Assembly (NCBI GenBank): GCA_002311645.1
Contig: DBYW01000003.1
Location: 168,320-232,319 of the forward strand
Origin: Bacteroidales bacterium UBA1176
GTDB taxonomy: Bacteria > Bacteroidota > Bacteroidia > Bacteroidales > WCHB1-69
Direction of reading: 5' to 3'
Length of the DNA: 64,000 nt
Shown here: in pieces, positions 37,816 through 46,606 of the stretch
How positions within the stretch are numbered: the first letter of the stretch is position 1
How the letters are laid out: the number at the start of each line of letters is the position of its first letter
Program-made: the position numbers and the translations under genes
The notes under the pieces: generated by a model
What the model saw: the letters and a program-made list of their open reading frames with translations, nothing else
Database searches by the model: none
Told to the model about the DNA's origin: nothing

Positions 37816-38754
37816 ATGGTGAAGTATATAGTTAACATATTGATACTGACGCTATTGGCTTCATCCTCGGCATATTGTGCCGCGGACTTTGCCCTATTGC
37901 GCGCTCCATTCACGCCCGTACAGGCCCCAACGACGTGCGTGCTTGACACGTCCAAGCCCGGCACGAAACCCGGGAAACAGCCCAAACAGAAGAAAGAACG
38001 CGTGGGCAACTCGCGCAAGATAACCTTCGAGAACTTCGACCAGAGCTACGAAAGAGCCCTGAAGTTCTACGAAAACCACCAATATCTCTCCGCTGCCGGC
38101 ATGTTTGAAGAGCTCTACCCGCTCTCCCTCGGCACCCCGCGCGCCGACACCATCCTCTTCCTCTTCGCCGAATGCTACTACAAGAACAAAGACTACAACA
38201 TGGCCGCCTTCCACTTCCGCGACTACGTGCGGCGCTTCCCCAACACCGAGAAGACTGAGGATGCCTTCTATTACTGCATCTCCGCCATCTACAACTCCTC
38301 ACCCGACTATAGCCTCGACCAATCCAACACCGAATACGCCATCGAGGAGATCAAAGCCTTCCTCCAGGCCTACCCCAACAACAGCCATATCGAGGAGTGC
38401 AACCTGATGCTCGACAACCTCCGCGTCAAGCTGGCGCGCAAAGACCTCGAGATACTCAAACTCTACTACAACACCGACAATTACGAGGCTTGCCAAATCG
38501 CCGCCAAAAATTTCTTCAACGACTACTCCTACTCGCCACTCATGCCCGAAGCCATCTACTATCTTGTCCTCAACAACTACGAATACGCCCGCAAGAGCGT
38601 CGAGAAGAAGAAAGAAGAACGCTACAAGGCCTGCCTCGACGCATGCGAGCGCATGGAACGCAACTACCCCGACTCCAAATACGCCAAGGAAACGAACCGC
38701 ATCAGCGCCGATGTGAAGAAAAATCTCGAAAAAATACAGAAAAAAACTAATTAA
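37816..38754 (+). CDS. bamD: Outer-membrane protein assembly factor BamD (YfiO-like)
   Basis: A 312-residue protein from the ATG at 37816. A hydrophobic N-terminus (YIVNILILTLLASSSAYC) ends in a Cys that may be lipidated, although the lipobox SAYC is imperfect. The mature part contains BamD-type TPR pairs: SYERALKFYENHQYLSAAGMFEEL, LFLFAECYYKNKDYNMAAFHF (cited by start), FRDYVRRFPNT and a C-terminal KACLDACERMERNYPDS. BamD is the essential lipoprotein partner of BamA in inserting beta-barrels into the outer membrane. The order bamD-rpoZ-coaBC-DUF4835-recN is conserved in Bacteroidota and confirms the identity. Confidence 0.9.
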   Translation: MVKYIVNILILTLLASSSAYCAADFALLRAPFTPVQAPTTCVLDTSKPGTKPGKQPKQKKERVGNSRKITFENFDQSYERALKFYENHQYLSAAGMFEELYPLSLGTPRADTILFLFAECYYKNKDYNMAAFHFRDYVRRFPNTEKTEDAFYYCISAIYNSSPDYSLDQSNTEYAIEEIKAFLQAYPNNSHIEECNLMLDNLRVKLARKDLEILKLYYNTDNYEACQIAAKNFFNDYSYSPLMPEAIYYLVLNNYEYARKSVEKKKEERYKACLDACERMERNYPDSKYAKETNRISADVKKNLEKIQKKTN

Positions 38755-38768
38755 ACATATATCATTTT

Positions 38769-39098
38769 ATGAAAGCTGCAGACTATAAGAAACTGAAAAT
38801 CGACCCCTTCGCCAAGACCAAGGACATCAGCAAATACGACCACGAGACGGGCAACTTCTACAAGAGTATCGTCATCATGTCGAAACGTGCCGACCAAATT
38901 GCCAGCGACCTCAAGCAGGAGTTCATCGAGAATTCCCAACAATACGCCAACACTTCCGAGACGTTAGAGGAGGTTTTCGAGAACCGCGAGCAAATCGAGC
39001 TCTCCAAGTTCTACGAGCAACTGCCCAAGCCCACCCAGTTGGCAATGTATGAGTTCGAGCACGGCCAGATCCATTTCAAGGACGAAGACGAAGACTAA
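38769..39098 (+). CDS. rpoZ: RNA polymerase omega subunit, Bacteroidota type
   Basis: A 109-residue cytoplasmic protein containing TGNFYKSIVIMSKRADQIAS, which matches the omega/Rpb6 core that latches the beta-prime C-terminus, and an acidic tail (FKDEDED). Omega assists RNA polymerase assembly. Bacteroidota omega proteins are divergent from E. coli RpoZ, and the position between bamD (14 bp upstream) and coaBC (9 bp downstream) is a main support for the call. Confidence 0.85.
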   Translation: MKAADYKKLKIDPFAKTKDISKYDHETGNFYKSIVIMSKRADQIASDLKQEFIENSQQYANTSETLEEVFENREQIELSKFYEQLPKPTQLAMYEFEHGQIHFKDEDED

Positions 39099-39107
39099 CC
39101 CCACACC

Positions 39108-40322
39108 ATGGACGGCAACAGCAAACATATCGTCCTCGGCATCACGGGAGGCATCGCGGCTTACAAGTCGATGCTGCTCATCCGGCTGTTCAAACGGCAC
39201 GGCTATGAGGTGCGCGTGACCGCCACGCGCCATGCACTCGAGTTTGTCACTCCGCTGACCATCGAGACGCTGTCGCAGAACAAGCTCTACACCGAGCTTT
39301 TCGACCCCACGGAACACCGCGACGTGCAACACATCAGCATGGCGGACTGGGCCGACTGCGTGGTGGTGGCACCCGCCACGGCCAACATCATCGGCAAGTA
39401 CGCACACGGCATCGCCGACGACGCGCTCTCCACCCTGCTATTGGCGGCCAAAGGGCCTGTGTTTGTCGCCCCGGCCATGAACGACCGCATGTTCGCCGAG
39501 CCGACCGTACAACACAACATTGAACTGCTGCGCCAAAAAGGGTGCCATATCATAGAGCCTCAAAGCGGCTTCCTGGCGTGCGGCACGGAAGGCACCGGCC
39601 GCATGGAGGAACCAGAGCGCATCTTCGACATCGTAAACCAGTATTTCCAAGGTGAACAAATCCTCGCCGGCAGACGTGTCATGGTCACCGCAGGGCCCAC
39701 CTACGAGCCCATCGATCCCGTGCGCTTCATCGGGAACCACTCTTCCGGCCTGATGGGCTTCTCCATCGCGGAGGCCGCAGCCGAATGGGGCGCTGAAGTC
39801 ACCCTCGTCACCGGCCCCACCAACCTCAGCACCCGCCATCCCGGCATCAAGCGCATCGACGTGACCACCGCCGCCCAGATGTTCGAGGCTTGCATGGCTG
39901 TCGCCGAACAGCAAGACATCATGATCATGTCCGCCGCCGTCGCCGACTTCACCCCTGAGAACACCGCGTCCGAGAAGATCAAGAAAACCGCCGACACCCT
40001 CGACCTGCACTTGGTCAAGACCCGCGACATCCTCGCCACCATCGGCCAACAGAAACGTGACGACCAGTTCCTCGTGGGCTTCGCACTCGAGACCCAAAAC
40101 GAAAAAGTCAACGCCCTCAAGAAACTGCACACTAAAAACGCCGACATGATCGTTCTCAACTCATTGCGCACCGAGGGTGCGGGATTCCGCACCCCCACCA
40201 ACAAGGTGCTCATGATCACCCGCGACGAGCAGACGTTCGAGAGCGAACTCAAGGACAAGAAAGACATCGCCCGCGACATCCTGCGACTCGTACACGACCT
40301 CACGAACCCAAAAGCCCAATAA
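39108..40322 (+). CDS. coaBC: Bifunctional phosphopantothenoylcysteine decarboxylase / phosphopantothenate-cysteine ligase
   Basis: A 404-residue fusion enzyme of coenzyme A biosynthesis. The N-terminal half is the FMN-binding decarboxylase CoaC (LGITGGIAAYKS, an active-site His in the EHRDVQHI segment, APAMNDRM, and the substrate-lid Cys in LACGTEGTGRMEEP). The C-terminal half, from about residue 185, is the ligase CoaB (GRRVMVTAGPTYEPIDPVRFIGNHSSG quoted from its start, and KIKKTADTLDLHLVKTRDIL-type segment). It converts 4-phosphopantothenate to 4-phosphopantetheine in two steps. The length and both motif sets are intact. Confidence 0.96.
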   Translation: MDGNSKHIVLGITGGIAAYKSMLLIRLFKRHGYEVRVTATRHALEFVTPLTIETLSQNKLYTELFDPTEHRDVQHISMADWADCVVVAPATANIIGKYAHGIADDALSTLLLAAKGPVFVAPAMNDRMFAEPTVQHNIELLRQKGCHIIEPQSGFLACGTEGTGRMEEPERIFDIVNQYFQGEQILAGRRVMVTAGPTYEPIDPVRFIGNHSSGLMGFSIAEAAAEWGAEVTLVTGPTNLSTRHPGIKRIDVTTAAQMFEACMAVAEQQDIMIMSAAVADFTPENTASEKIKKTADTLDLHLVKTRDILATIGQQKRDDQFLVGFALETQNEKVNALKKLHTKNADMIVLNSLRTEGAGFRTPTNKVLMITRDEQTFESELKDKKDIARDILRLVHDLTNPKAQ

Positions 40323-40331
40323 ACGAACACT

Positions 40332-41240
40332 ATGATGAAAAGAATCCTGACCCTGACCCTCGCTCTTCTCTTGGGCTGCATGCTGCACGCCCAAGACTTC
40401 CAATGCCAGGTCTCGGTCAACGCCCACCAAGTGACAGGCGGATCCAACACACAGAAATACAATGATTTGCAGCAAAAGTTATACCAATTCGTTCATGACC
40501 GCAAATGGTGCCAGTACAACCTCAAGATGAACGAACGCATCGAGTGCGCCCTGCAAATCAACCTCACCAAGGTCTCCGGTGACGTCTTTGAAGGCACCAT
40601 GACCATCCTGCTGCAACGCCCCGTCTACAAAGCCAGCTACAAGACCACGCTGATCAACTTCCAGGACAAGAACATCCAGTTCACCTACGCCGAGGGCGAC
40701 CCTTTGGAGTATGCCGACGGCCAAAACCTCTCCCAGTTCACATCGCTCATAGCCTATTACCTCAACCTTTTCCTCGCTGTGGAATTCGACAGTTTCTCCA
40801 TGAACGGAGGCGCACCCTATTTCACCAAGATGCAATCCATCGTCAACTTCAACCAATCAGCGCGGGAAAAGGGTTGGAGCGTGGCTGACGGAGGTCAAAA
40901 CAACCGTTATTGGATCATGGAGAATTTCACCAATGGCACCTACAGCAAGCTGCATGATTTCTACTATCAGTACCATCGCTTAGGATTGGATGTCATGAGC
41001 GAGTCACCCGATGCCGGTCGCGCCGTCATTCTTGAAAGCCTGAAGCTGTTGCAGCAAGTGAGCCAGCAGCGCTCCAACTTGGCCATTGTCAAGGTCATTG
41101 CCGCCACCAAATGCGACGAAATCGTCAACATCTTCAAGGAGGGCATGCCCAGCGAGAAGACGCAGGTCATCAACATCATGAAACAAATCGACCCCACCAA
41201 CTCCTCCCGATACGACGCCATTAACACAGCCACTAAATAG
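40332..41240 (+). CDS. DUF4835 family exported protein (PorD-like)
   Basis: A 302-residue protein with a signal peptide (MMKRILTLTLALLLGCMLHA). It matches the DUF4835 family between coaBC and recN in Bacteroidota: CQVSVNAHQVTGGSNTQKY near the start, LLQRPVYKASYKTTLINFQD, an IAYYLNLFLAVEFDSFS segment, and a C-terminal AATKCDEIVNIF...MKQIDPTNSSRYDAI. I recall the family being annotated as type IX secretion protein PorD, but I cannot verify this here; the role is best regarded as envelope or T9SS related. The start is 9 bp after coaBC and the end 6 bp before recN. Confidence 0.85.
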   Translation: MMKRILTLTLALLLGCMLHAQDFQCQVSVNAHQVTGGSNTQKYNDLQQKLYQFVHDRKWCQYNLKMNERIECALQINLTKVSGDVFEGTMTILLQRPVYKASYKTTLINFQDKNIQFTYAEGDPLEYADGQNLSQFTSLIAYYLNLFLAVEFDSFSMNGGAPYFTKMQSIVNFNQSAREKGWSVADGGQNNRYWIMENFTNGTYSKLHDFYYQYHRLGLDVMSESPDAGRAVILESLKLLQQVSQQRSNLAIVKVIAATKCDEIVNIFKEGMPSEKTQVINIMKQIDPTNSSRYDAINTATK

Positions 41241-41246
41241 CTTGTC

Positions 41247-42911
41247 ATGCTCCGTGCCCTGCAGATAGAGAACTACGCGCTCATCCGCTCACTGGAGATG
41301 GCGTTCAACCAGGGCCTGACGGTCATCACTGGCGAGACAGGTGCGGGTAAGTCCATCCTGATGGGCGCCCTGTCCCTCATCCTTGGAACCCGTGCCGAAA
41401 CCGACGTATTGCACGACAAGACAAGAAAATGCATTGTGGAGGGACTCTTTGACATCGAGGGGTTACCCTTGCAAGATTTCTTCAAGCAAAACGACCTCGA
41501 CTACCAACCCGCCACCACATTGCGCCGGGAAATCAACGAGCACGGGAAGTCGCGTGCTTTCATCAACGACACCCCCGTGACCTTAGCCACGCTCCGGGCT
41601 CTCGCCTCCACCCTCATAGACATCCACTCGCAACACCAGAACCTGATGCTGCGCGACTCCACATTCCGCCTGCGCATCCTTGACCAATACGCCTGCAATG
41701 GCGAACTGCAGGACCAATATCGGCAAAAGCTCTCCAAGCTCCGTCAATTAGAACGAGAATACCAAGAACTCAAACAACAATGTGCAGACGCCGCCCTGCG
41801 GCAGGAGTTTCTCCAATTCACCGTCGACGAGCTTGACAAAGCGCAGTTGCAGCCCGATGAACAAGAGCACACCGAGCAGATGATTCGCGTGCTCAGCCAT
41901 GCAGAGGAAATCAAGGGGCACCTCTACGCCGCCGCACAACAACTTTCCGAGCAGGAAGATGGCACCGTGTTGCAGAAACTCAAATCCGTACAATCGGAAT
42001 GCGACGCACTTCGCGACATGGGGCCGGATTTCGAGACAATACGCAAACGTCTTGAAGAGGTATTTGTCGAACTCACCGACATCTCCTACGAAATTGCCCG
42101 CAAGGAGAGCGATGTCACCATAGACCCGCAAGAGCTGGAACGTCTCAACGAGCGTATCGATCTCATCTACACACTACAACACAAATACCAGGTGGACAGT
42201 GTCCCCGCGCTGTTGGAATTGTCCGAGCGACTGCGGCACGAGTTGTCGCAGCAGGATGACAATCGCGAGCAACTTGAAACGTTGGGGGCAGCGTGCGAAA
42301 AGCTCCGCAAAGAGACCTTGGCGTCTGCGAGACAGCTGACACAAAGCCGGCAGAAGGTCATCCAGCCGCTCTGCAAGGAGATAGAATGCAACTTGCGGGA
42401 GTTGGGCATGCCTGACAGCCGCATGGAGATTGTTCTGGAGACTCTGGATGAGATGCAGGATTCGGGCATGGATCGTGCCGACATGCTCTTCACTGCCAAC
42501 CGGGGTGTGGCGCCTGCCGATTTGAGCAAAGTCGCCTCTGGCGGTGAGATGTCCCGCATCATGCTGGCGATCAAGTCGGTAATCACAGACTCTGCACTAT
42601 TGCCGACGGTGATTTTCGATGAAATAGACACAGGCATCTCCGGGGAGAGCGCCCACAAGGTAGGGGCCATGATGCAACAATTATCGCACCGCCACCAAGT
42701 GATTGCCATCACCCATCTGCCGCAGATCGCCGCTCGCGGCGACCAGCACTACCTCGTGTACAAGGAGAATCGCGAGGGCACAACGGTCACCGACTTGCGT
42801 CATCTTGAGGGCGAGGAGCGCGTGGATGCCGTTGCCACCATGCTCGGTGGCGCGCACATCACCGAAGCCGCCCGTAATACCGCCCGCGAACTTTTGGAGA
42901 AAAAAAATTGA
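41247..42911 (+). CDS. recN: DNA repair protein RecN
   Basis: A 554-residue SMC-like ATPase of double-strand-break repair. The Walker A motif GETGAGKS is at residues 29-36, followed by a Q-loop region SLILGTRAE and a long central coiled coil (about 155-360, rich in Glu, Gln and Leu). The ABC signature VASGGEMSRIMLA and Walker B PTVIFDEIDTGISG lie near the C-terminus, then QVIAITHLPQIAARGD. RecN gathers broken DNA ends before RecA loading. The length fits the family, and all ATPase motifs are intact. Confidence 0.97.
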   Translation: MLRALQIENYALIRSLEMAFNQGLTVITGETGAGKSILMGALSLILGTRAETDVLHDKTRKCIVEGLFDIEGLPLQDFFKQNDLDYQPATTLRREINEHGKSRAFINDTPVTLATLRALASTLIDIHSQHQNLMLRDSTFRLRILDQYACNGELQDQYRQKLSKLRQLEREYQELKQQCADAALRQEFLQFTVDELDKAQLQPDEQEHTEQMIRVLSHAEEIKGHLYAAAQQLSEQEDGTVLQKLKSVQSECDALRDMGPDFETIRKRLEEVFVELTDISYEIARKESDVTIDPQELERLNERIDLIYTLQHKYQVDSVPALLELSERLRHELSQQDDNREQLETLGAACEKLRKETLASARQLTQSRQKVIQPLCKEIECNLRELGMPDSRMEIVLETLDEMQDSGMDRADMLFTANRGVAPADLSKVASGGEMSRIMLAIKSVITDSALLPTVIFDEIDTGISGESAHKVGAMMQQLSHRHQVIAITHLPQIAARGDQHYLVYKENREGTTVTDLRHLEGEERVDAVATMLGGAHITEAARNTARELLEKKN

Positions 42912-42954
42912 ACTATACCTATTTATATATTATAACAACCGAAACTCTACTGAA

Positions 42955-43638
42955 ATGAAAAATACGACCACTCTCCTTCTGATTGCCGCCACGTTGCTTG
43001 TCAGCACCACGTCCCTGTCTGCGCAGCGCAACAAAATCCAACAAGAAAAGAAGTTCATTTTCCTCTCCTCGTTAGGGTATGCCGGCGGCGTAGGCGACAT
43101 CCGACTGGCCAACTATGACTGCCACGACCTCATCCTGCCTCCAAAGGTCGAGGACGAAGACGTGCTAAAAACCGTTCGCAACAAGAACTTCAACATCCAA
43201 GTCAGCCAACTCTTCGCCTATCAGTTCAACAATTTCTTCTACATGGGCGTAGGAACGGGTATTGATTTCTGGAACAAGACCGCATTTGTGCCCTTGTACC
43301 TTAATCTCAGTGTGAACATGATGCAGACGCGTGTGGCACCGATGGCCTACATCAACCTTGGATGGGGATTCAAGTGGTACATCTCATCACATCCCGACAA
43401 CAACCGCGTGATACACGGCAGCAACTGGGGACCCATGGGCGAAGGCGGCATCGGCATGCGCATACAACTCACCGACAAGGTGGCCTTGGTGCTGGCCGGC
43501 ACCTACAAGGCGCAGTATTCCAAGATCCGCTATACCATCCCTGTGGAAAACGAGACCGACTATTCCGCCGACTTCACCAACAGCATACAACCCGTCATCT
43601 ATCATTTCGCCGGATTCAAAGTGGGCGTCCTGTACTAA
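42955..43638 (+). CDS. Small outer-membrane beta-barrel protein, unknown role
   Basis: The ATG at 42955 gives a 227-residue protein with a signal peptide (MKNTTTLLLIAATLLVSTTS, cleavage near LSAQ). The rest alternates strands typical of eight-stranded barrels: FIFLSSLGYAGGVGDI, FFYMGVGTGIDFWN, RVAPMAYINLGWGFKWYI, GEGGIGMRIQL and a terminal FAGFKVGVLY with aromatic/hydrophobic end. The 43-bp AT-rich gap after recN could hold a weak promoter. It precedes xseB by 11 bp. The function is not recognisable. Confidence 0.75.
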   Translation: MKNTTTLLLIAATLLVSTTSLSAQRNKIQQEKKFIFLSSLGYAGGVGDIRLANYDCHDLILPPKVEDEDVLKTVRNKNFNIQVSQLFAYQFNNFFYMGVGTGIDFWNKTAFVPLYLNLSVNMMQTRVAPMAYINLGWGFKWYISSHPDNNRVIHGSNWGPMGEGGIGMRIQLTDKVALVLAGTYKAQYSKIRYTIPVENETDYSADFTNSIQPVIYHFAGFKVGVLY

Positions 43639-43649
43639 TTCGAACCTCC

Positions 43650-43844
43650 ATGAAAGAGAACCTTACCTACACCGAAGCATTTGAACAATTACAACAAATT
43701 GTAAAGCAAATGGAAAACGCCGACATTTCCGTGGATGACTTGGCGGAGAACATCAAGACGGCCACCAAACTCATCAAAGTCTGCAAAGACAAACTCACGA
43801 AGACGGAAGAGGAAATCAACAAGACCATCTCCGAACTTTCCTAA
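43650..43844 (+). CDS. xseB: Exodeoxyribonuclease VII small subunit
   Basis: A 64-residue protein matching XseB along its length: LTYTEAFEQLQQIVKQMENA, then DISVDDLAENIKTATKLIKVC and the TKTEEEINKTISEL end. With XseA it forms the single-strand-specific exonuclease VII. xseA is not in the window. The gene ends one base before the start of the methyltransferase gene. Confidence 0.93.
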   Translation: MKENLTYTEAFEQLQQIVKQMENADISVDDLAENIKTATKLIKVCKDKLTKTEEEINKTISELS

Positions 43845-43845
43845 A

Positions 43846-44499
43846 ATGTCCACGTTCGACCTGATCGACCACGAAATCGAAGGCTACTGCGAAGAGCACA
43901 GCACTCCGGAAAGCGAGTTGCTTTATCGGCTCAACCGGCAGACGCATCTGGAGACCATCAATCCAAGGATGCTCTCCGGCCAGCTGCAAGGGCTGTTCCT
44001 GACGATGGTGTCCCGCATGATGCGCCCCCGATTCGTCGTGGAAGTCGGCACGTTCACCGGCTACTCGGCACTCTGCCTTGCCGACGGGCTGGCTCCTGAC
44101 GGCAAGCTGCACACCATCGAGCGCAACATCGAGTACGAAGACCGCATCCGCGACTATTTCGCACAATCTTCGCTGAATGAGCGCATCGAACTGCACATCG
44201 GTGACGCGCGCGAGGTCATCCCCACCCTTGACATCACTTGGGATCTCTGCTTCATCGATGCCGAGAAGGAAGACTACGAGGAATACTACGACCTGTTGTT
44301 GCCCCGCACGCGCACAGGAGGTTTCCTGTTGGTGGACAACGCCCTATGGAACGGCAAGGTCGCCGGGGAAGTGGCCACCAACGACCGCGACACGCACGCC
44401 ATCCTCGCCTTCAACGACAAGGTGCAACGGGACCCGCGTGTCCGCAACCTGCTCCTGCCCTTCCGCGACGGCATCATGATGATCGAAAAAACAATGTAA
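43846..44499 (+). CDS. SAM-dependent O-methyltransferase (caffeoyl-CoA OMT-like)
   Basis: A 217-residue class I methyltransferase of the Methyltransf_3 family. Motif I is [19 protein letters not shown], the adenine-binding acidic residue is in [12 protein letters not shown], and the metal-binding region is [18 protein letters not shown] followed by [15 protein letters not shown]. Bacterial relatives methylate small hydroxylated compounds or 5-hydroxyuridine in tRNA (TrmR); the neighbouring trmD makes a tRNA role plausible, but that is inference. The ATG at 43846 is one base after the xseB stop, indicating translational coupling. Confidence 0.9.
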   Translation: MSTFDLIDHEIEGYCEEHSTPESELLYRLNRQTHLETINPRMLSGQLQGLFLTMVSRMMRPRFVVEVGTFTGYSALCLADGLAPDGKLHTIERNIEYEDRIRDYFAQSSLNERIELHIGDAREVIPTLDITWDLCFIDAEKEDYEEYYDLLLPRTRTGGFLLVDNALWNGKVAGEVATNDRDTHAILAFNDKVQRDPRVRNLLLPFRDGIMMIEKTM

Positions 44500-44501
44500 C
44501 C

Positions 44502-45185
44502 ATGCGCATAGACATCCTCACTTTATTCCCCGACATGTTCGAAGGCGTCTTCGGCGACTCCATCTTGAAACGCGCTGTCAACAAGCAACTGGTGGAGCTG
44601 CACACGCACGACATCCGGGCGTACACGACCGACAAGCACCACAAGGCTGACGACTATCCCTTCGGGGGTGAAGCCGGCATGGTGATGATGGTGGAGCCCA
44701 TTGCCCGCTGTATTGAGCAATTGCAGAGCGAGCGCACCTACGACGGCATCTACCTGATGGCACCTGACGGCGCCGTCTTCAACCAGCGCAAGGCCAACGA
44801 ACTGTCAATGCTGAACAACATCATCCTGCTTTGCGGCCATTACAAAGGTGTGGACGAGCGCGTGCGCGAACTGTTCGTCACCGAGGACATCAGCATTGGC
44901 GACTACGTGCTCTCCGGCGGCGAGATTGCAGCCATGGCCATCACCGACGCCGTGGTGCGCGTCATCCCCGGTGTCATCGGCGACAGCACATCTGCCCTCT
45001 CCGACTCCTTCCAGGACGGATTGCTCTCCGCCCCGGTTTACACGCGCCCCGCCGACTTCCGCGGGCATCGCGTGCCCGACGTACTTCTCTCCGGCAACGA
45101 AAAACTCATCAACGAGTGGAAACTTGAGCAACAGCTCATCCGCACCCGCGAACGCCGTCCCGACCTCCTTCAAGACCCTCAATGA
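44502..45185 (+). CDS. trmD: tRNA (guanine37-N1)-methyltransferase
   Basis: A 227-residue SPOUT methyltransferase. The start [15 protein letters not shown], the segment [17 protein letters not shown], the knot motif [11 protein letters not shown] and the SAM-binding [20 protein letters not shown] are all diagnostic for TrmD, as is the C-terminal [17 protein letters not shown]. It methylates G37 next to the anticodon and prevents frameshifting. Its TGA stop overlaps the ATG of the next gene. Confidence 0.97.
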   Translation: MRIDILTLFPDMFEGVFGDSILKRAVNKQLVELHTHDIRAYTTDKHHKADDYPFGGEAGMVMMVEPIARCIEQLQSERTYDGIYLMAPDGAVFNQRKANELSMLNNIILLCGHYKGVDERVRELFVTEDISIGDYVLSGGEIAAMAITDAVVRVIPGVIGDSTSALSDSFQDGLLSAPVYTRPADFRGHRVPDVLLSGNEKLINEWKLEQQLIRTRERRPDLLQDPQ

Positions 45186-46462
45186 TGCTCAATCCCAAAG
45201 AACTGCTTTCCGACAATCCACACTTCAACATGCTCTGCATGTTGCTACTGCTCACATTGGCGACGTTGCCATTCACCAACTGGCTGCTGCTGCCCATAAC
45301 CGTGGCCATGATCGTGAACTGGGTGTGGGAATGGAATTGGAAAGAAAAAATCAACAACCTGCGCAATCGCGCCACTTGGCCTGCAGCACTCATCTTTTCA
45401 TCCCTCTACCTGCTCACCATCCTCGGTTTTTTCATCTCCTCCAACAAGGATGTCGCCCTGACGGAATTCGATTGCGATCTCCTTTTCTTGGTGGCCCCTA
45501 TCGTCATTCTTTCATACAAACCCGAACTGTTCACACCGGCCCGGATGCGACTCCTTTTCGGCATCTTTGTGGTCAGCTGCATATTGCAATGCCTCATCAT
45601 CGTGCCGTTAGGAATATATAGAGTGGCCGTCAGCGGTAACAACAAATACCTCTACTACATCTTTCTGTCCATCTTCAAACATCCCACCTACGTGGCCATG
45701 TATATGACCTTTGCATTGTTCCTATTGCTAAAAGACAGCTTTGACCACTGGCCAACGACAACAAAAGCATATCGCATTGCAGCCATAGCAGCTTCAGTCC
45801 TGTTGTTTTTGACGACCATTCTCCTTCAATCCAAAGCCGGCCTCATCTGCATCGCATTGCTCTCCATAATCTGGATCTTTTACTATTTTGCCATCCGACT
45901 CCGCAAAACCATCTTAAGCCTGTTGGTCTTGGCCGCGGTCGCAGGTTGCACCTTCCTCGTATACCAATCAGGCATCATCGGGAACAACCGCGCCCAAGAC
46001 ACCATTGAGCAACTGAAGACCCACCACAAGAACGATTCCTCCGGCAAAGGAAGCAGCGAAGTAAGACTCACCATCTGGAAATGCGCCTTGGAAGTGTCGC
46101 AAAAGAACCTGCCTTGGGGCACCGGCACCGGTGACGCCATCGAGGAGATGAAACTCAACGCCCTTGAGAAAAACTACACAAACCTCTTGGACCGCAACTA
46201 CAACGCACATTGCCAATATATCCAAGAACTCATGGAAACCGGCATCATCGGCCTTGTGATCACCCTTGTTTATTGCCTCTTTCCAATGATTGAAAGCATT
46301 CGGAGAAGAAACATCCTCCTCTTCACATTCGCCCTGCTCGTCCTGCTCAACATTTCTGTGGAATGCATGTTCGAAGTGCGTTCAGGCGTTGCCTTCATCG
46401 CTATCACCAACGTACTGCTATGGAGGATGGACGACACCGAAAAATTAACAATTAACACTTAA
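45182..46462 (+). CDS. O-antigen ligase/polymerase family membrane protein
   Basis: A 426-residue protein with about ten transmembrane segments (for example [51 protein letters not shown]). The conserved Wzy/WaaL periplasmic loop has [26 protein letters not shown] and [19 protein letters not shown], close to the family pattern of a transferase loop with R and H residues. Family members join polysaccharide chains to lipid A or other acceptors. It overlaps trmD by four bases (ATGA), which is odd for a glycan gene and suggests coupling to the housekeeping operon. Whether it is a ligase, a polymerase or an O-glycan transferase cannot be told. Confidence 0.85.
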   Translation: MMLNPKELLSDNPHFNMLCMLLLLTLATLPFTNWLLLPITVAMIVNWVWEWNWKEKINNLRNRATWPAALIFSSLYLLTILGFFISSNKDVALTEFDCDLLFLVAPIVILSYKPELFTPARMRLLFGIFVVSCILQCLIIVPLGIYRVAVSGNNKYLYYIFLSIFKHPTYVAMYMTFALFLLLKDSFDHWPTTTKAYRIAAIAASVLLFLTTILLQSKAGLICIALLSIIWIFYYFAIRLRKTILSLLVLAAVAGCTFLVYQSGIIGNNRAQDTIEQLKTHHKNDSSGKGSSEVRLTIWKCALEVSQKNLPWGTGTGDAIEEMKLNALEKNYTNLLDRNYNAHCQYIQELMETGIIGLVITLVYCLFPMIESIRRRNILLFTFALLVLLNISVECMFEVRSGVAFIAITNVLLWRMDDTEKLTINT

Positions 46463-46520
46463 AATTTAACATATTTCAAATATTTATTTGATTTATTGTT
46501 AATCGTATTGATATTTTTTA

Positions 46521-46528
46521 TATTTTTG
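46521..46528 (+). promoter_or_regulatory. -7 box of the FISUMP-protein gene
   Basis: Perfect TATTTTTG in very AT-rich DNA, 78 bp before the ATG at 46607. The -33 element is ambiguous because several TATTG-like words occur upstream. Confidence 0.6.
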
Positions 46529-46606
46529 CTGCGAGAATACAATGACATGAAACATGCTCGAACAAAAACATACCAACCTTAATATCAAACGATTAATAAA
46601 ATCAAA

